Positions 50,289-58,819 of a stretch of 64,000 bases of DNA are shown here, one piece after another; the first letter of the stretch is position 1, and each line of letters opens with the position of its first letter. Source of the DNA: Idiomarina aquatica (GTDB lineage: Bacteria > Pseudomonadota > Gammaproteobacteria > Enterobacterales > Alteromonadaceae); the NCBI RefSeq assembly GCF_004362895.1, contig NZ_SNXI01000001.1:248001-312000 (forward strand), in the 5' to 3' direction. The notes beneath the pieces were generated by a model. That model was given only the letters and a program-made list of their open reading frames with translations, ran no database searches and was not told where the DNA came from. The position numbers and the translations under genes are program-made.

Positions 50289-51283
50289 TAGCCGACCTTC
50301 TTGACCAGTTCGACCGCCCGGTTAGCATAGCCCCACTCGTTGTCGTACCACGCATAAATTTTTACATGCGTGCCATTAATAACCTTGGTCGACATCGCAT
50401 CAACAATACTCGAGCGCGGGTCAGTTTTATAATCGATGGATACCAACGGACGCTCTTCGTAACCAAGAATGCCCGCCAAATAACCCTCTGCGGCATCTCG
50501 CAGCCAGCCATTAATTTCATCAACCGATGTCGCATTCTCGACCTCAAAGGCACAGTCAGTTAATGATGCATTGGCAAGCGGTACACGCACAGCGTGGCCG
50601 TCAATTTTGTCCTTAAGTTCCGGGAAGATTTCGACAATAGCTGTCGCTGAGCCAGTGGACGTTGGGATTAAGCTCATGCCACAGGCGCGCGCCCGGCGTA
50701 AATCCTTGTGCGGTGTATCCAAAATACTCTGGGTATTGGTTAAGTCATGAATGGTCGTGATCGATGCGTGTTTGATGCCTATTTTGTCCTGTAACACTTT
50801 CACCACCGGAGCCAGACAGTTAGTGGTGCAGGAGGCGGCTGTGACGATTTGATGCTTGTTCGGGTCATAGAGATGATCGTTAACGCCCATGACTATGTTT
50901 AAAGCACCGGATTCTTTAACCGGTGCCGATACGACGACACGTTTTACACCCTGTGCCAGATAGTCATTGAGCACCTTTACGGTTTTCATTTTACCGGAAG
51001 CTTCTAACACCACGTCACACCCGCTCCAATCAGTTTCTGCAATGGCTTTGTGCTGACTGAATACAATGCGTTCATCACCAATTTGAATAGCATGTTCTGT
51101 GCCCTCGGCCTCATAGCCCCAGCGACCATGCACAGAGTCAAAATTCAGCAAGTGCGCAAATGTAGCCGCATCGGCACCGGGATCATTGACCTGAACAACC
51201 GTCAGTTCAGGATTATCCCACGCCGCACGTAACGCTAAACGTCCAATACGTCCTAACCCATTAATTCCAACTTTAATCGTCAT
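50288..51283 (-). CDS. arsenic-operon glyceraldehyde-3-phosphate dehydrogenase
   Basis: 331 residues, type I GAPDH. Rossmann [10 protein letters not shown] at the N-terminus and catalytic C152 in A-A-S-C-T-T-N-C. I chose ATG 51283 because AAGGAG precedes it; the frame extends upstream into acr3. In ars operons this enzyme makes 1-arseno-3-phosphoglycerate from arsenate and G3P for ArsJ to export. Confidence 0.93.
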   Translation of the reverse strand: MTIKVGINGLGRIGRLALRAAWDNPELTVVQVNDPGADAATFAHLLNFDSVHGRWGYEAEGTEHAIQIGDERIVFSQHKAIAETDWSGCDVVLEASGKMKTVKVLNDYLAQGVKRVVVSAPVKESGALNIVMGVNDHLYDPNKHQIVTAASCTTNCLAPVVKVLQDKIGIKHASITTIHDLTNTQSILDTPHKDLRRARACGMSLIPTSTGSATAIVEIFPELKDKIDGHAVRVPLANASLTDCAFEVENATSVDEINGWLRDAAEGYLAGILGYEERPLVSIDYKTDPRSSIVDAMSTKVINGTHVKIYAWYDNEWGYANRAVELVKKVG

Positions 51284-51293
51284 AAATGACTCC

Positions 51294-52343
51294 TTAATTT
51301 TGACTGAACCAGTGGCGTGTGCGGTTAGCAAACCAAACTAACGAGAGCATCACCGGCACTTCGACTAACACCCCCACCACTGTGGCTAATGCGGCGCCGG
51401 ATTGCAGTCCAAACAGAGAAATGGCTACGGCAACAGCCAGCTCGAAGAAGTTCGAGGTACCAATTAAACAGGCTGGTGCCGCGATGCGGTGAGGTAATTT
51501 AATCAACAACGCAATGAGAAACGTAACGGCAAAAATGCCATAAGTTTGTATCAGCAACGGCGTTGCTATCATGGCGATGTCTAAGGGACGCGTTAGTAAC
51601 ACTTCTGCCTGAAAGCCAAACAACAACACCACGGTGAGCAGTAACCCGACAATGGACCAAGGCTTCAAGCGAGCATCAAAGGCCTGTAGTGCCGATTCGA
51701 CATTATGCTGCTGCCTCGTGGCTTTGCGTTTAAGCTTTTTGCGCGTTAACAACCCGGCAACAAGGGGCGCAACGACGTATAGGGCAACACTTAACAGCAG
51801 AGTTTGCCAGGGTACGACAATGTCGGTAATGCCAAGTAGCAGCGCCGCAATGGGAGCGAAGGCGAAAATCATAATGACATCGTTGACCGACACTTGTACC
51901 AGTGTATAACTGGCATCGCCTTTGGTCAGCTGGCTCCAGATAAACACCATGGCTGTACAGGGCGCAACCCCCAGTAAAATCACACCCGCCAGATACTCAT
52001 TGGCAGTTTCGGGATGGATAAAATCGGCAAAAACTCCCTTGAAAAACAGCCAACCAACCAGCGCCATAGTAAAGGGTTTTACCAACCAGTTAATGGCGAC
52101 CGTTAGAATAAGTCCTTTGGGCTCTTTGGCTATTTGTGTAATTGACTCGAAATTTACCTGCACCATAACCGGATAAATCATCAGCCATATTAGTACCGCT
52201 ATTATCAGGTTAACTTGTGCAAACTCGATACCTGACATGACTTCAAAAATTGACGGGAATACATTGCCTAGTAGCGTTCCTGCAATAATTGCCAAGGCCA
52301 CCCAGACGGATAAGAAACGTTCAAACACACCCATTATCGACAT
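51294..52343 (-). CDS. acr3: arsenite efflux transporter ACR3
   Basis: 349-residue ten-helix arsenite permease of the ACR3 (bile/arsenite/riboflavin transporter) family. The conserved functional Cys is in [13 protein letters not shown]. The start (52343; a second ATG at 52334) overlaps the arsC-arsR stop by 23 bp, showing coupling. It exports As(III) made by the ArsC domain encoded upstream. Confidence 0.94.
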   Translation of the reverse strand: MSIMGVFERFLSVWVALAIIAGTLLGNVFPSIFEVMSGIEFAQVNLIIAVLIWLMIYPVMVQVNFESITQIAKEPKGLILTVAINWLVKPFTMALVGWLFFKGVFADFIHPETANEYLAGVILLGVAPCTAMVFIWSQLTKGDASYTLVQVSVNDVIMIFAFAPIAALLLGITDIVVPWQTLLLSVALYVVAPLVAGLLTRKKLKRKATRQQHNVESALQAFDARLKPWSIVGLLLTVVLLFGFQAEVLLTRPLDIAMIATPLLIQTYGIFAVTFLIALLIKLPHRIAAPACLIGTSNFFELAVAVAISLFGLQSGAALATVVGVLVEVPVMLSLVWFANRTRHWFSQN

Positions 52344-53076
52344 CCTTAACCTGTTGAGGAATTAACGACGCGTGGTAAGTTGCTGTGGTTTTAATGATAG
52401 TTGCCATCCAGTCCTGCAAGGCAGGATTAATTCGATAGTACACCCAGCGCTGATTTTTTCGATCGGCCAGCAGCCCGTATTCTCGCAATTGCGCTAGATG
52501 CCGCGAAACCTTAGGTTGCGACATCTCGGTGGCATCGACAAACTGACAAACACATAATTCGCCATAGTGTTGCAACATCAAAATCATTTGTAGTCGCAGT
52601 GGGTCAGCCATAATTTTGAAGAACTCGTGAGGTGCATCAAACAGCTGCGGGCGGTCACTTTTCTTGCGTAAAATAAGTAACAGCATCTTTATACGCTCAC
52701 TTAATTCATGCGCCGTTTTTCTAAATGCATCGGTTTTTTTGCTGGTTACCGGATCAGGAAAGTCCCAGGCAATGAAATGCTGGTCACCGCACAGCGTCTG
52801 ACACTCTGTACGGGCGCGATCACAGAGGCTGATCACGTAGTCGTAGTTATTGAACTCAATGTCACTAATTGCTTTTGAACGCAGTCCCTCAGTTGCGACG
52901 CCCAGCTGCTTTAGGGCTGCTAAAGCAGCTGGCTCAGGTTGGGTAGGCTCAGTGCCGGCACTGGCAACCGCAAAGTCGGCCCCGGCAAACTGGCGAAAAA
53001 TCGATTCAGCCATTAACGAACGGGCAGAATTCGCTGTACAAAGAAACAAAACCGATATTGATGAATTGCTTATCAT
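52321..53076 (-). CDS. arsCR: fused arsenate reductase-ArsR repressor
   Basis: 251 residues from ATG 53076, chosen because GGAG precedes it with good spacing; an in-frame ATG at 53091 lies inside the operator. Residues about 7-135 are a low-molecular-weight phosphatase-type ArsC with C13-x5-R19 (C-T-A-N-S-A-R). Residues about 150-240 are an ArsR winged helix with E-L-C-V-C-Q metal-binding Cys pair and S-Q-P-K-V-S-R-H-L recognition helix. One protein thus reduces arsenate and senses its product. First gene of the operon. Confidence 0.93.
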   Translation of the reverse strand: MISNSSISVLFLCTANSARSLMAESIFRQFAGADFAVASAGTEPTQPEPAALAALKQLGVATEGLRSKAISDIEFNNYDYVISLCDRARTECQTLCGDQHFIAWDFPDPVTSKKTDAFRKTAHELSERIKMLLLILRKKSDRPQLFDAPHEFFKIMADPLRLQMILMLQHYGELCVCQFVDATEMSQPKVSRHLAQLREYGLLADRKNQRWVYYRINPALQDWMATIIKTTATYHASLIPQQVKDVDNGCV

Positions 53077-53087
53077 CTCAGCTCCAT

Positions 53088-53108
53088 ACATATGAATCTA
53101 CATATATA
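53088..53108. promoter_or_regulatory. ArsR operator
   Basis: ATATG-AATCTA-CATAT dyad (53090-53105) directly upstream of the arsC-arsR start, inside an alternating AT tract. ArsR operators are typically ATATG/CATAT-like dyads near the promoter, so the fusion protein probably autoregulates here. Confidence 0.7.
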
Positions 53109-53274
53109 TGATAGATCGAATATTTTATTCTTACAACCCCAACTAAGACTCCTTAATACACGCTCAATATTGAAGCTATAAACGTGGAAGATAACGGCCT
53201 TTCATTCGGTTTCTCCTAAAAATCGAGTGCTAGGCAGCGATTCCCGGGCCGCGACCGCCGTCAACCAAAACACA

Positions 53275-53655
53275 TTACACATTACGAATCCAGCCGAGTG
53301 TTAACATACCCAAGATCGTCATGAGCAGTGAGCCCAGCATGTGGATGGATACGGCACCGATTGCTAAGGCAAACCGCCTCTGTTGCAGTAACGTGACGAC
53401 CTCAGCGGAAAATGTTGAGAACGTGGTAAATCCACCGAGAAACCCGGTAATGACTATCAGCCGCCACTCCGTTGCCACCGCAGCCTGTGTGCTGAAAAAA
53501 TTCAAAGCCATGCCGATAAAAAAGCCACCCAACAGATTTGCGGCAAGGGTGCCTAGAGGTATGGTGGAAGACATGGCATTGAGTTGTAGGCCAAGCAACC
53601 AGGGGAATAAGGCACCGGCCGAGGCTCCGGCGCAGATTGCAAGGATTGAGTACAT
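53275..53655 (-). CDS. crcB: fluoride channel CrcB/Fluc
   Basis: 126 residues from ATG 53655. Four hydrophobic helices and the hallmark G-G-F-T-T-F-S-T-F-S motif with N-L-L-G-G-F of the Fluc family; works as a dual-topology dimer exporting F-. The frame extends to 53715, but that part is the riboswitch leader. Its expression is very probably controlled by the fluoride aptamer upstream. Confidence 0.94.
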   Translation of the reverse strand: MYSILAICAGASAGALFPWLLGLQLNAMSSTIPLGTLAANLLGGFFIGMALNFFSTQAAVATEWRLIVITGFLGGFTTFSTFSAEVVTLLQQRRFALAIGAVSIHMLGSLLMTILGMLTLGWIRNV

Positions 53656-53718
53656 TAGTGCGATCCCGACCTGAAGTATTACATGGAATGAATACCCGGA
53701 CTGGCGAAAGGGCAATAA

Positions 53719-53750
53719 CCTACGCGCTCGAACTGGGTTACCCGCGTAGG
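53719..53750 (-). promoter_or_regulatory. expression-platform hairpin below the fluoride aptamer
   Basis: CCTACGCG and CGCGTAGG arms form an 8-bp stem that reuses the aptamer's 3' CCTACGC segment. Mutually exclusive pairing with the aptamer is the usual riboswitch logic. The run of T residues after it is weak, so control could be transcriptional or translational. Confidence 0.6.
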
Positions 53751-53806
53751 CATCATCAGCTACTGCGAATATGCAGTGGCGGTTAAAGGAGGTATGTCAT
53801 CTCCTA
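53744..53806 (-). ncRNA. fluoride riboswitch (crcB RNA motif)
   Basis: On the minus strand the leader reads GGAGATG ... CCTCCTTTAACCGCC, then a variable hairpin (ACTGC-ATATTC-GCAGT), then GCTGATGATGCCTAC. These are the conserved blocks of the crcB motif as I know them. It lies 90 bp upstream of crcB on the same strand. Confidence 0.92.
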
Positions 53807-54242
53807 GTCACAGCTATCATACCGAACGTTGGCAACCCGGACAATGCCGTTGACTATTGCCACCAAGACAACATGCATCGAGCACATTATCAGTGCCATT
53901 TCTACAATGCCGTGGTGTCGTCCTTAGCGTACGTTTTCGTTAGGTTGGACTTCAAACTCCAGTAACTTCACTCGGCCAACCATGTAAAGAATTCATCGCG
54001 GAAATCGCCGAGATGGCAATAAATCCACCAAAAAATAATGCCAAACAAGTATATTTAGAAAGCATGAAAAACGTTACAATCTGATCTGTTACCAACAGTA
54101 TACATGTCATTGTGTGACCCGGCTAAATTCTCCATTATTTATCGTGCATATAGCCAACAGCCCAGTTATCAACGTCGCCATTGAAGATTGTGATAAGCGC
54201 TGCAAGTATATCAAACGGACAGTGGACGCCCAGCGGTCAGAA
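53807..54242. other. non-coding stretch in island; possible 37-codon ORF
   Basis: No recognised gene. On the minus strand 54065-53952 encodes a possible 37-residue peptide with one hydrophobic segment (L-A-L-F-F-G-G-F-I-A-I-S-A), but no good ribosome-binding site precedes it. The remainder looks like eroded sequence before the tnpA remnant at 54243. Confidence 0.35.
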
Positions 54243-54390
54243 GACCGTACCGAAATTACTGCCGACATTGTCTCCAGGCTATCGCCTTACCGGACTGCAC
54301 ACATTAATCGTTTTAGTGACTATATACTCGATATAGATCGGCAAACGTTGAGACCCGATTTCCACATCACTGCTTTATCTAAACGCAGGG
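54243..54390 (+). pseudogene. degenerate tnpA 3' end, copy 2
   Basis: Encodes T-E-I-T-A-D-I-V-S-R-L-S-P-Y-R-T-A-H and continues collinearly to L-R-P-D-F-H-I-T-A-L, matching the last 45-50 residues of the intact TnpA. Same orientation, diverged at the DNA level, no start. Together with copy 1 it brackets the arsenic and fluoride genes. Confidence 0.85.
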
Positions 54391-54467
54391 AGGGCTCAGG
54401 AAGTGACGATATTAACTTTGCAAGTGCCGATCGCAAAGAGCCCGTCGGTCGGCTATAAGATTTCCAG

Positions 54468-55634
54468 TCAAGCGATTGCGGCTAAAAGCACGAGTCCGAA
54501 GCAACTCAAGAGCCCAAGAATAGAGACCCATTTAGGTATGAACCGCTGTGCTGGAGGGACTTTCAATGCCGCGATATTGGTTATTCCGTAATATATCAAT
54601 ACCGTGAACGCACTCAATGTCCAAGCGGTTTTAACACCGCCAAGCGTCGCGATCAATGACATTACAACGAACGTTATCCATGTAGCAGTTGGTGCAGACT
54701 TACGGTCACTACTCAACACCGCTATCCGATTAGGTAAGTCGCCTCGACGAGCCATGGCAAGAATAACCCTTGATACGCCTAGTATTAGATTTAAAACAAC
54801 GCTGCTCATTGCGACCACGCCTCCAATAATCACGACCCAGCGCCAATTTGAGTCAGCGATTAGGTGCGCGATATTGAAGTTACTTTGTTCAAAAGATGAG
54901 ATCCCACCCAAATGCAAGATCGTCAGGCCAACCGAAATATAAATCGCACTAATAAAGGCAAGCGTAATAATCACGGCCTTGGGGATATTTTGACGAGGCG
55001 CTCTGATTTCCTCACCCATGGTCGCAATTCGCCCGTACCCTGTGAAAGCAACAAACATCAAAGCAGCCGCATGAAATAGTGATAGTGGTGACGATACGCT
55101 CACGACTATTTCTTGTGCGTCACGCTCGCTAAAGCCCGCAGCAATAAATGTTACTAAACCCAGCAAGCTTACTAAGACCAATAATGAATTGAGCCAGTTC
55201 GTCCGACGTACACCAGCTAACACAAGGACCGTGAACATGAGCAAAAGACCGACAGCGATAAAGTTAACGACCCAGAAGGGCACGCTGATACTTAGACTGA
55301 TATACCAGGCAACCGCGAGCGCTGCGGTCGCTGCAGATGCGCTTTTAGCTACGACAAAAAGTATGCCGGCAATACGGCCACTTAACGGATTCAAGAACTG
55401 GTAGCCGTATTCGTACGTTCCACCGCTGACGGGGTGAGCAGCGGCAAGCTGTGCCGATGATAGACCGTTCATTAATGCCGTCGCCGCGGCTATTAAGATT
55501 GCGAACACTATACCTGAGCCAGCAATTTCAGCACTCAGTCCCACGCTTACATAGGCACCTGTACCAATGATTGAACCCAGCCCGATGACAAGTGCGCCAG
55601 ATAAACCTGTTTCCCTAACTAACTTGTTCGACAC
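54468..55634 (-). CDS. APC-family amino acid/polyamine permease
   Basis: 388 residues with about 11-12 helices. The N-terminal G-L-G-S-I-I-G-T-G-A-Y and A-A-H-P-V-S-G-G-T-Y-E-Y-G-Y motifs are those of the amino acid-polyamine-organocation superfamily. Somewhat shorter than typical members (430-500). It follows the cytochrome c'-like gene by 17 bp on the same strand, so the two are probably cotranscribed. Substrate unknown. Confidence 0.85.
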   Translation of the reverse strand: MSNKLVRETGLSGALVIGLGSIIGTGAYVSVGLSAEIAGSGIVFAILIAAATALMNGLSSAQLAAAHPVSGGTYEYGYQFLNPLSGRIAGILFVVAKSASAATAALAVAWYISLSISVPFWVVNFIAVGLLLMFTVLVLAGVRRTNWLNSLLVLVSLLGLVTFIAAGFSERDAQEIVVSVSSPLSLFHAAALMFVAFTGYGRIATMGEEIRAPRQNIPKAVIITLAFISAIYISVGLTILHLGGISSFEQSNFNIAHLIADSNWRWVVIIGGVVAMSSVVLNLILGVSRVILAMARRGDLPNRIAVLSSDRKSAPTATWITFVVMSLIATLGGVKTAWTLSAFTVLIYYGITNIAALKVPPAQRFIPKWVSILGLLSCFGLVLLAAIA

Positions 55635-55651
55635 GTCAGTAACTCCTCGTT

Positions 55652-56128
55652 TTACTTAAGTTCAAATAACGATTGATCGTTCATATAGCCGACGCCTTCG
55701 GCTCGATGGCAGGCCATGCATGCACCTTTTCCTTCTTCGAAGGCTTTCCATGCCTTCTTTTTATCAGCGCTGTCAAACGCTTCTTTTACGCTTTTCCAAG
55801 TACCATTGAAGAAAATGCTATCCGCATTAGGCTGACGTTTAGGGCGCTTTAAGTATCCATTTTGGATGGTGGTCTTTATTTTTCGCCAGTGATAACCGGC
55901 AAGTTTATAATTCTCTCGCGTCAAAGCTTCATAAACCTTTTCGTACCGCTCTCCAACTTCCCACATGGGTTGGTCAAAGCCACGTAAATAACCTTGAATA
56001 AGTTGAAAACGTTCTTCATTAGACTCCGCATTTAAAATCCAGCCTTTCGGGTTTTCTGCTTGTGCTAAACTCACCGTACTAAACATTAGTGCATAAGCCA
56101 CAAGCAAAGGGCGTGATAAATTTCTCAT
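55652..56128 (-). CDS. secreted c'-like cytochrome
   Basis: 158 residues with a signal peptide (cleavage after A-Q-A, about residue 24), a helical body, and one heme site C-M-A-C-H at 137-141 near the C-terminus, the layout of cytochrome c'/c556 proteins. A GGAGAG ribosome-binding site precedes the ATG. First gene of a probable operon with the APC permease and divergent from a PadR regulator. Ligand or partner unknown. Confidence 0.8.
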   Translation of the reverse strand: MRNLSRPLLVAYALMFSTVSLAQAENPKGWILNAESNEERFQLIQGYLRGFDQPMWEVGERYEKVYEALTRENYKLAGYHWRKIKTTIQNGYLKRPKRQPNADSIFFNGTWKSVKEAFDSADKKKAWKAFEEGKGACMACHRAEGVGYMNDQSLFELK

Positions 56129-56172
56129 GCTCTCTCCTTGAATAATAAAGGTTTGGCGTTTTTAATAATTTA

Positions 56173-56202
56173 ATATCGATTTTCGATATCGATTTTCGAT
56201 AA
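56173..56202. promoter_or_regulatory. tandem overlapping dyads between cytochrome c' and padR
   Basis: ATATCGA-TTT-TCGATAT (56173-56189) overlaps a second copy ATATCGA-TTT-TCGATA (56186-56201). Two 13-bp-spaced operators in the divergent promoter region are the expected target of the PadR protein, controlling both itself and the cytochrome/permease genes. Confidence 0.72.
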
Positions 56203-56224
56203 CAATAGTATTGCCGAGGATATA

Positions 56225-56527
56225 ATGCAAGATAGAGATTTGTTTTCTGGTTTTATTAAGTTACATATATTGCATCATGCCGCCCATGAGGACATATTCG
56301 GCACAGGGATGATTGAAGAGCTCGGTAATCACGGATATAAACTCAGTCCAGGAACTATCTATCCAATACTCCATAAGATGGAAGTGAATGGATACCTAGT
56401 GAGCGAAAAGCGTGAGGTCAATGGAAAAATACGCAAATACTATCGCAGTACTGCAGATGGACGACGAGCACTTAGCTTAGCTAAAGAGAAGGCACGTGAG
56501 TTGTTTGGCGAGCTGTTAGCGCCCTAA
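56225..56527 (+). CDS. PadR-family transcriptional regulator
   Basis: 100 residues, the short PadR type. Winged-helix core with G-T-G-M-I-E-E-L, L-S-P-G-T-I-Y-P-I-L-H-K-M-E and Y-L-V-S-E-K-R-E-V-N-G-K-I-R-K-Y-Y, all PadR hallmarks. GAGGATATA precedes the ATG. Divergent from the cytochrome c' gene with tandem dyads between them. Last gene before the right transposon end. Confidence 0.92.
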   Translation: MQDRDLFSGFIKLHILHHAAHEDIFGTGMIEELGNHGYKLSPGTIYPILHKMEVNGYLVSEKREVNGKIRKYYRSTADGRRALSLAKEKARELFGELLAP

Positions 56528-56591
56528 ATAAATCGACAAGAGATTACCGCCCTTGATTAAAGTTATATATTTCAATGATATAACTGTATTC

Positions 56592-56624
56592 TGGCGAATC
56601 CTGTACAGATCCCGGCTAACCCTC
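56592..56624 (-). repeat. right terminal inverted repeat
   Basis: Inverted copy of 33753-33785, 30 of 33 bases identical. Read inward it begins GAGGGTTAGCCGGGAT. It ends exactly where the AATAT duplication starts. Confidence 0.93.
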
Positions 56625-56629
56625 AATAT
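56625..56629. repeat. target-site duplication, right copy (AATAT)
   Basis: Identical to 33748-33752, immediately outside the right terminal repeat. Confidence 0.95.
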
Positions 56630-56807
56630 CAGCCAATAGCTGGCGGTCGCGGCCAAGGAACTCGACGAACCGAAACGGCGACAAGTTCATGTGATCAGGC
56701 ACCCGAATGGCTGCTTTTCGGATCATTTGCAGCTGTTGCGGCGTTGGCGCAGGCTCAATTAAACGCGGCATCGAAGAGCGCGTTGTCAGTAATTCTAATG
56801 CGTCCAT
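56625..56807 (-). pseudogene. ydjA: YdjA-type nitroreductase, 5' part (split by transposon)
   Basis: First 61 residues (M-D-A-L-E-L-L-T-T-R-S-S ... L-L-A-D-I) of the nitroreductase whose remainder is at 33361-33752. The R-S-S and R-V-P-D-H segments are the FMN-binding N-terminus of the family. After the duplicated target the frame reads E-G-stop inside the transposon repeat. Adjacent to and divergent from sppA, as ydjA is next to sppA/ansA in E. coli. Confidence 0.95.
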
Positions 56808-56920
56808 GTCAGTCCTTAAAATTCTTATACATTTGTCACGCTTCGTTACATTATTACGATGGTACTGATAAGATGGATTGTATAAGCTAAAACATAATAA
56901 ATAGTAAAAAGCGAGATGTT

Positions 56921-58783
56921 ATGCGGTTTCTAGGCTCAATGTTCCGGTATTTGTGGCGTTTTATCAACGCTATTCGGGTTATTTTACTCAATATTGTCTT
57001 TTTTGCGTTGTTAATCGGTTTTATCGCCGTACTTATGCAAGAGGAAGATCCTGTAGAGGTACCGGATAACGGCATTTTGGTACTTAACCCGCAGGGTATT
57101 CTGGTTGAAGAAAAAACCTATATCGACCCTGTTGATCAGTTTTTCAATAAAGCTTTTGGCGCAGAGGATCCTGTTCCTGAAGTGCTCCTGAGTGATGTCG
57201 TTGATGCGCTTGAAAAAGCCAAGACTGACGAGCGTATTGGTGCTGTTTTTCTTGATGTTTCGGGTCTGTTCCCCAGCGGTATCAATAAATTACAACGGGT
57301 TGCTACAGCGCTGGAAGAGTTTAAAACTACTAATAAACCAGTCATCGCTGCTGCCGATTACTATGCGCAATATCAATATTTCCTGGCATCACACGCGGAT
57401 ACGGTTTACCTGAATCCACTGGGTTCAGTCGCGTTTGACGGCTTTGAATATGGTGGCATCTACTTTAATGACATGCTGACTAAGCTCAAACTAAAGCCAC
57501 ATGTATTTAAAGTCGGCTCTTATAAATCTGCCGTTGAGCCATTTATTCGTAATAGTATGTCTGACGAAGCACGCGAAGCGAATGCATTTTTATACGATGA
57601 ATTGTGGCAGCAATTTAAACAAACGGTGGTCAACCAGCGCGATATCGATAATGCCGTTATTGACGGTAAACTCGACCCTTACATGGCTGCATTTGAAGCT
57701 GCCGATGCCAATATGGCTAGAATGGCATTGGATGTCAATTTCGTTGATGCATTAAAAACTCGCGCCGAGGTGCGTAACGAGCTGATCAATTTAGCAGGGC
57801 TTGACGTAGACAAAGACACCTATCGCCATGTCGCTTTTGCTAACTATGTTCGCGAAGGTAATGGTGAACAGTCTGCTTCAATGCCGGGTAAGGATAAACC
57901 GCAGGTAGCGGTTGTCGTGGCACGTGGGCAAATCGTCAATGGTAGCCGCCAAGCGGGAATGATTGGTGGTGACAGTACCGCTGAACTCATTCGCAAAGCG
58001 CGCGAAGACGAGAACACCAAAGCTATCGTGTTGCGTATCGATAGCCCCGGTGGTAGCGGCTTTGCTTCAGAAATTATCCGCCAGGAAGTGTTACAGGCTA
58101 AAGCTCAAGGCCTTCCGGTCATCGCCTCTATGAGCAGTGTTGCTGCTTCTGGTGGTTACTGGATAGCCGCGGACGCGGATCAAATTTGGGCCGCGCCCAG
58201 CACCATTACCGGCTCTATCGGCGTATTTGGTCTAATGGTGACAGCTGAGGATAGCGCAGAAGCACTCGGTATCTATAGTGATTCGTTTAGTACCACGGAG
58301 CTGCCGTCAATTAATGCGCTGGAAGGCATTACTGACGCGCAAAAAGATTTACTTCAGCGCTCCACCGAGCAATTCTATGATTATTTCCTTGAGGTTGTTG
58401 CCAATGCGCGTGACATGACCAAGGATCAAGTCGATGCTGTCGCACAAGGTCGTATCTGGACCGGAACTCAGGCACAGCAGCGTGGCTTAGTCGACTTTTT
58501 GGGCAATTTCGACGATGCCGTGACAGCCGCCGCAGAAGCTGCCGGTTTAGAAAGTTACGAAGTGAATACGGTAAAACAATCGCTGAGTCCGCAACAGCAG
58601 TTCTTTGCTGAACTCATGGGCGATGCTACCGTTGGTGCGCTGTTAAGCAGTTCTTCACCAGAGCCACAGCACTGGCTAATGGGTACGGTTAATACGGTAT
58701 TGCAGCAAAGTAAAGCATTGCAGAACTTTAACGATCCTAAAAATATCTATTCCTACTGTGCACTCTGCGTTCAACCGCGATAA
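56921..58783 (+). CDS. sppA: signal peptide peptidase SppA (protease IV), 67K type
   Basis: Inner-membrane Ser-Lys protease degrading cleaved signal peptides. 620 residues with an N-terminal membrane anchor (about 17-40) and two tandem S49 domains. The Lys is in K-V-G-S-Y-K-S-A in the first half and the nucleophile Ser in S-S-V-A-A-S-G-G-Y-W in the second. ansA follows, the E. coli order ydjA-sppA-ansA. Confidence 0.96.
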   Translation: MRFLGSMFRYLWRFINAIRVILLNIVFFALLIGFIAVLMQEEDPVEVPDNGILVLNPQGILVEEKTYIDPVDQFFNKAFGAEDPVPEVLLSDVVDALEKAKTDERIGAVFLDVSGLFPSGINKLQRVATALEEFKTTNKPVIAAADYYAQYQYFLASHADTVYLNPLGSVAFDGFEYGGIYFNDMLTKLKLKPHVFKVGSYKSAVEPFIRNSMSDEAREANAFLYDELWQQFKQTVVNQRDIDNAVIDGKLDPYMAAFEAADANMARMALDVNFVDALKTRAEVRNELINLAGLDVDKDTYRHVAFANYVREGNGEQSASMPGKDKPQVAVVVARGQIVNGSRQAGMIGGDSTAELIRKAREDENTKAIVLRIDSPGGSGFASEIIRQEVLQAKAQGLPVIASMSSVAASGGYWIAADADQIWAAPSTITGSIGVFGLMVTAEDSAEALGIYSDSFSTTELPSINALEGITDAQKDLLQRSTEQFYDYFLEVVANARDMTKDQVDAVAQGRIWTGTQAQQRGLVDFLGNFDDAVTAAAEAAGLESYEVNTVKQSLSPQQQFFAELMGDATVGALLSSSSPEPQHWLMGTVNTVLQQSKALQNFNDPKNIYSYCALCVQPR

Positions 58784-58819
58784 AATAACGGCCATCACCT
58801 ACTCAATTTTGGATATTTG

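Larger units (their letters stand above)
33753..56624. mobile_element. 22.9-kb Tn3-family transposon carrying arsenic, fluoride and redox cargo
   Basis: Bounded by 33-bp terminal inverted repeats (30/33 identical) and a 5-bp AATAT duplication, inserted into a nitroreductase gene. It encodes a Tn3-family TnpA with its DDE residues, a TnpS-like tyrosine recombinase and a divergent TnpT-like coiled-coil protein, the set that marks the Tn4651 branch. Cargo lies on both sides of this module: GNAT, DUF5623::ISL3 on the left; toxin-antitoxin, YeiH/LysR, cytochrome c-propeller, arsenic operon, fluoride channel, APC permease, cytochrome c' and PadR on the right. The central position of the module and two degenerate tnpA ends suggest nested or stepwise assembly. 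Confidence 0.93.

Noticed and set aside
53656-53715. Longer CrcB with 20 extra N-terminal residues
   Set aside because: The extension lies in the riboswitch leader and is not hydrophobic helix 1 of Fluc proteins.
53820-53960. Integron attC-like site around GTTAGGT at 53940
   Set aside because: No matching inverse core at suitable distance, no integrase and no cassette array.
33753-56624. Island as an integrative conjugative element or prophage
   Set aside because: No conjugation, relaxase, phage or tRNA-attachment features; ends and 5-bp duplication are those of a Tn3-family transposon.
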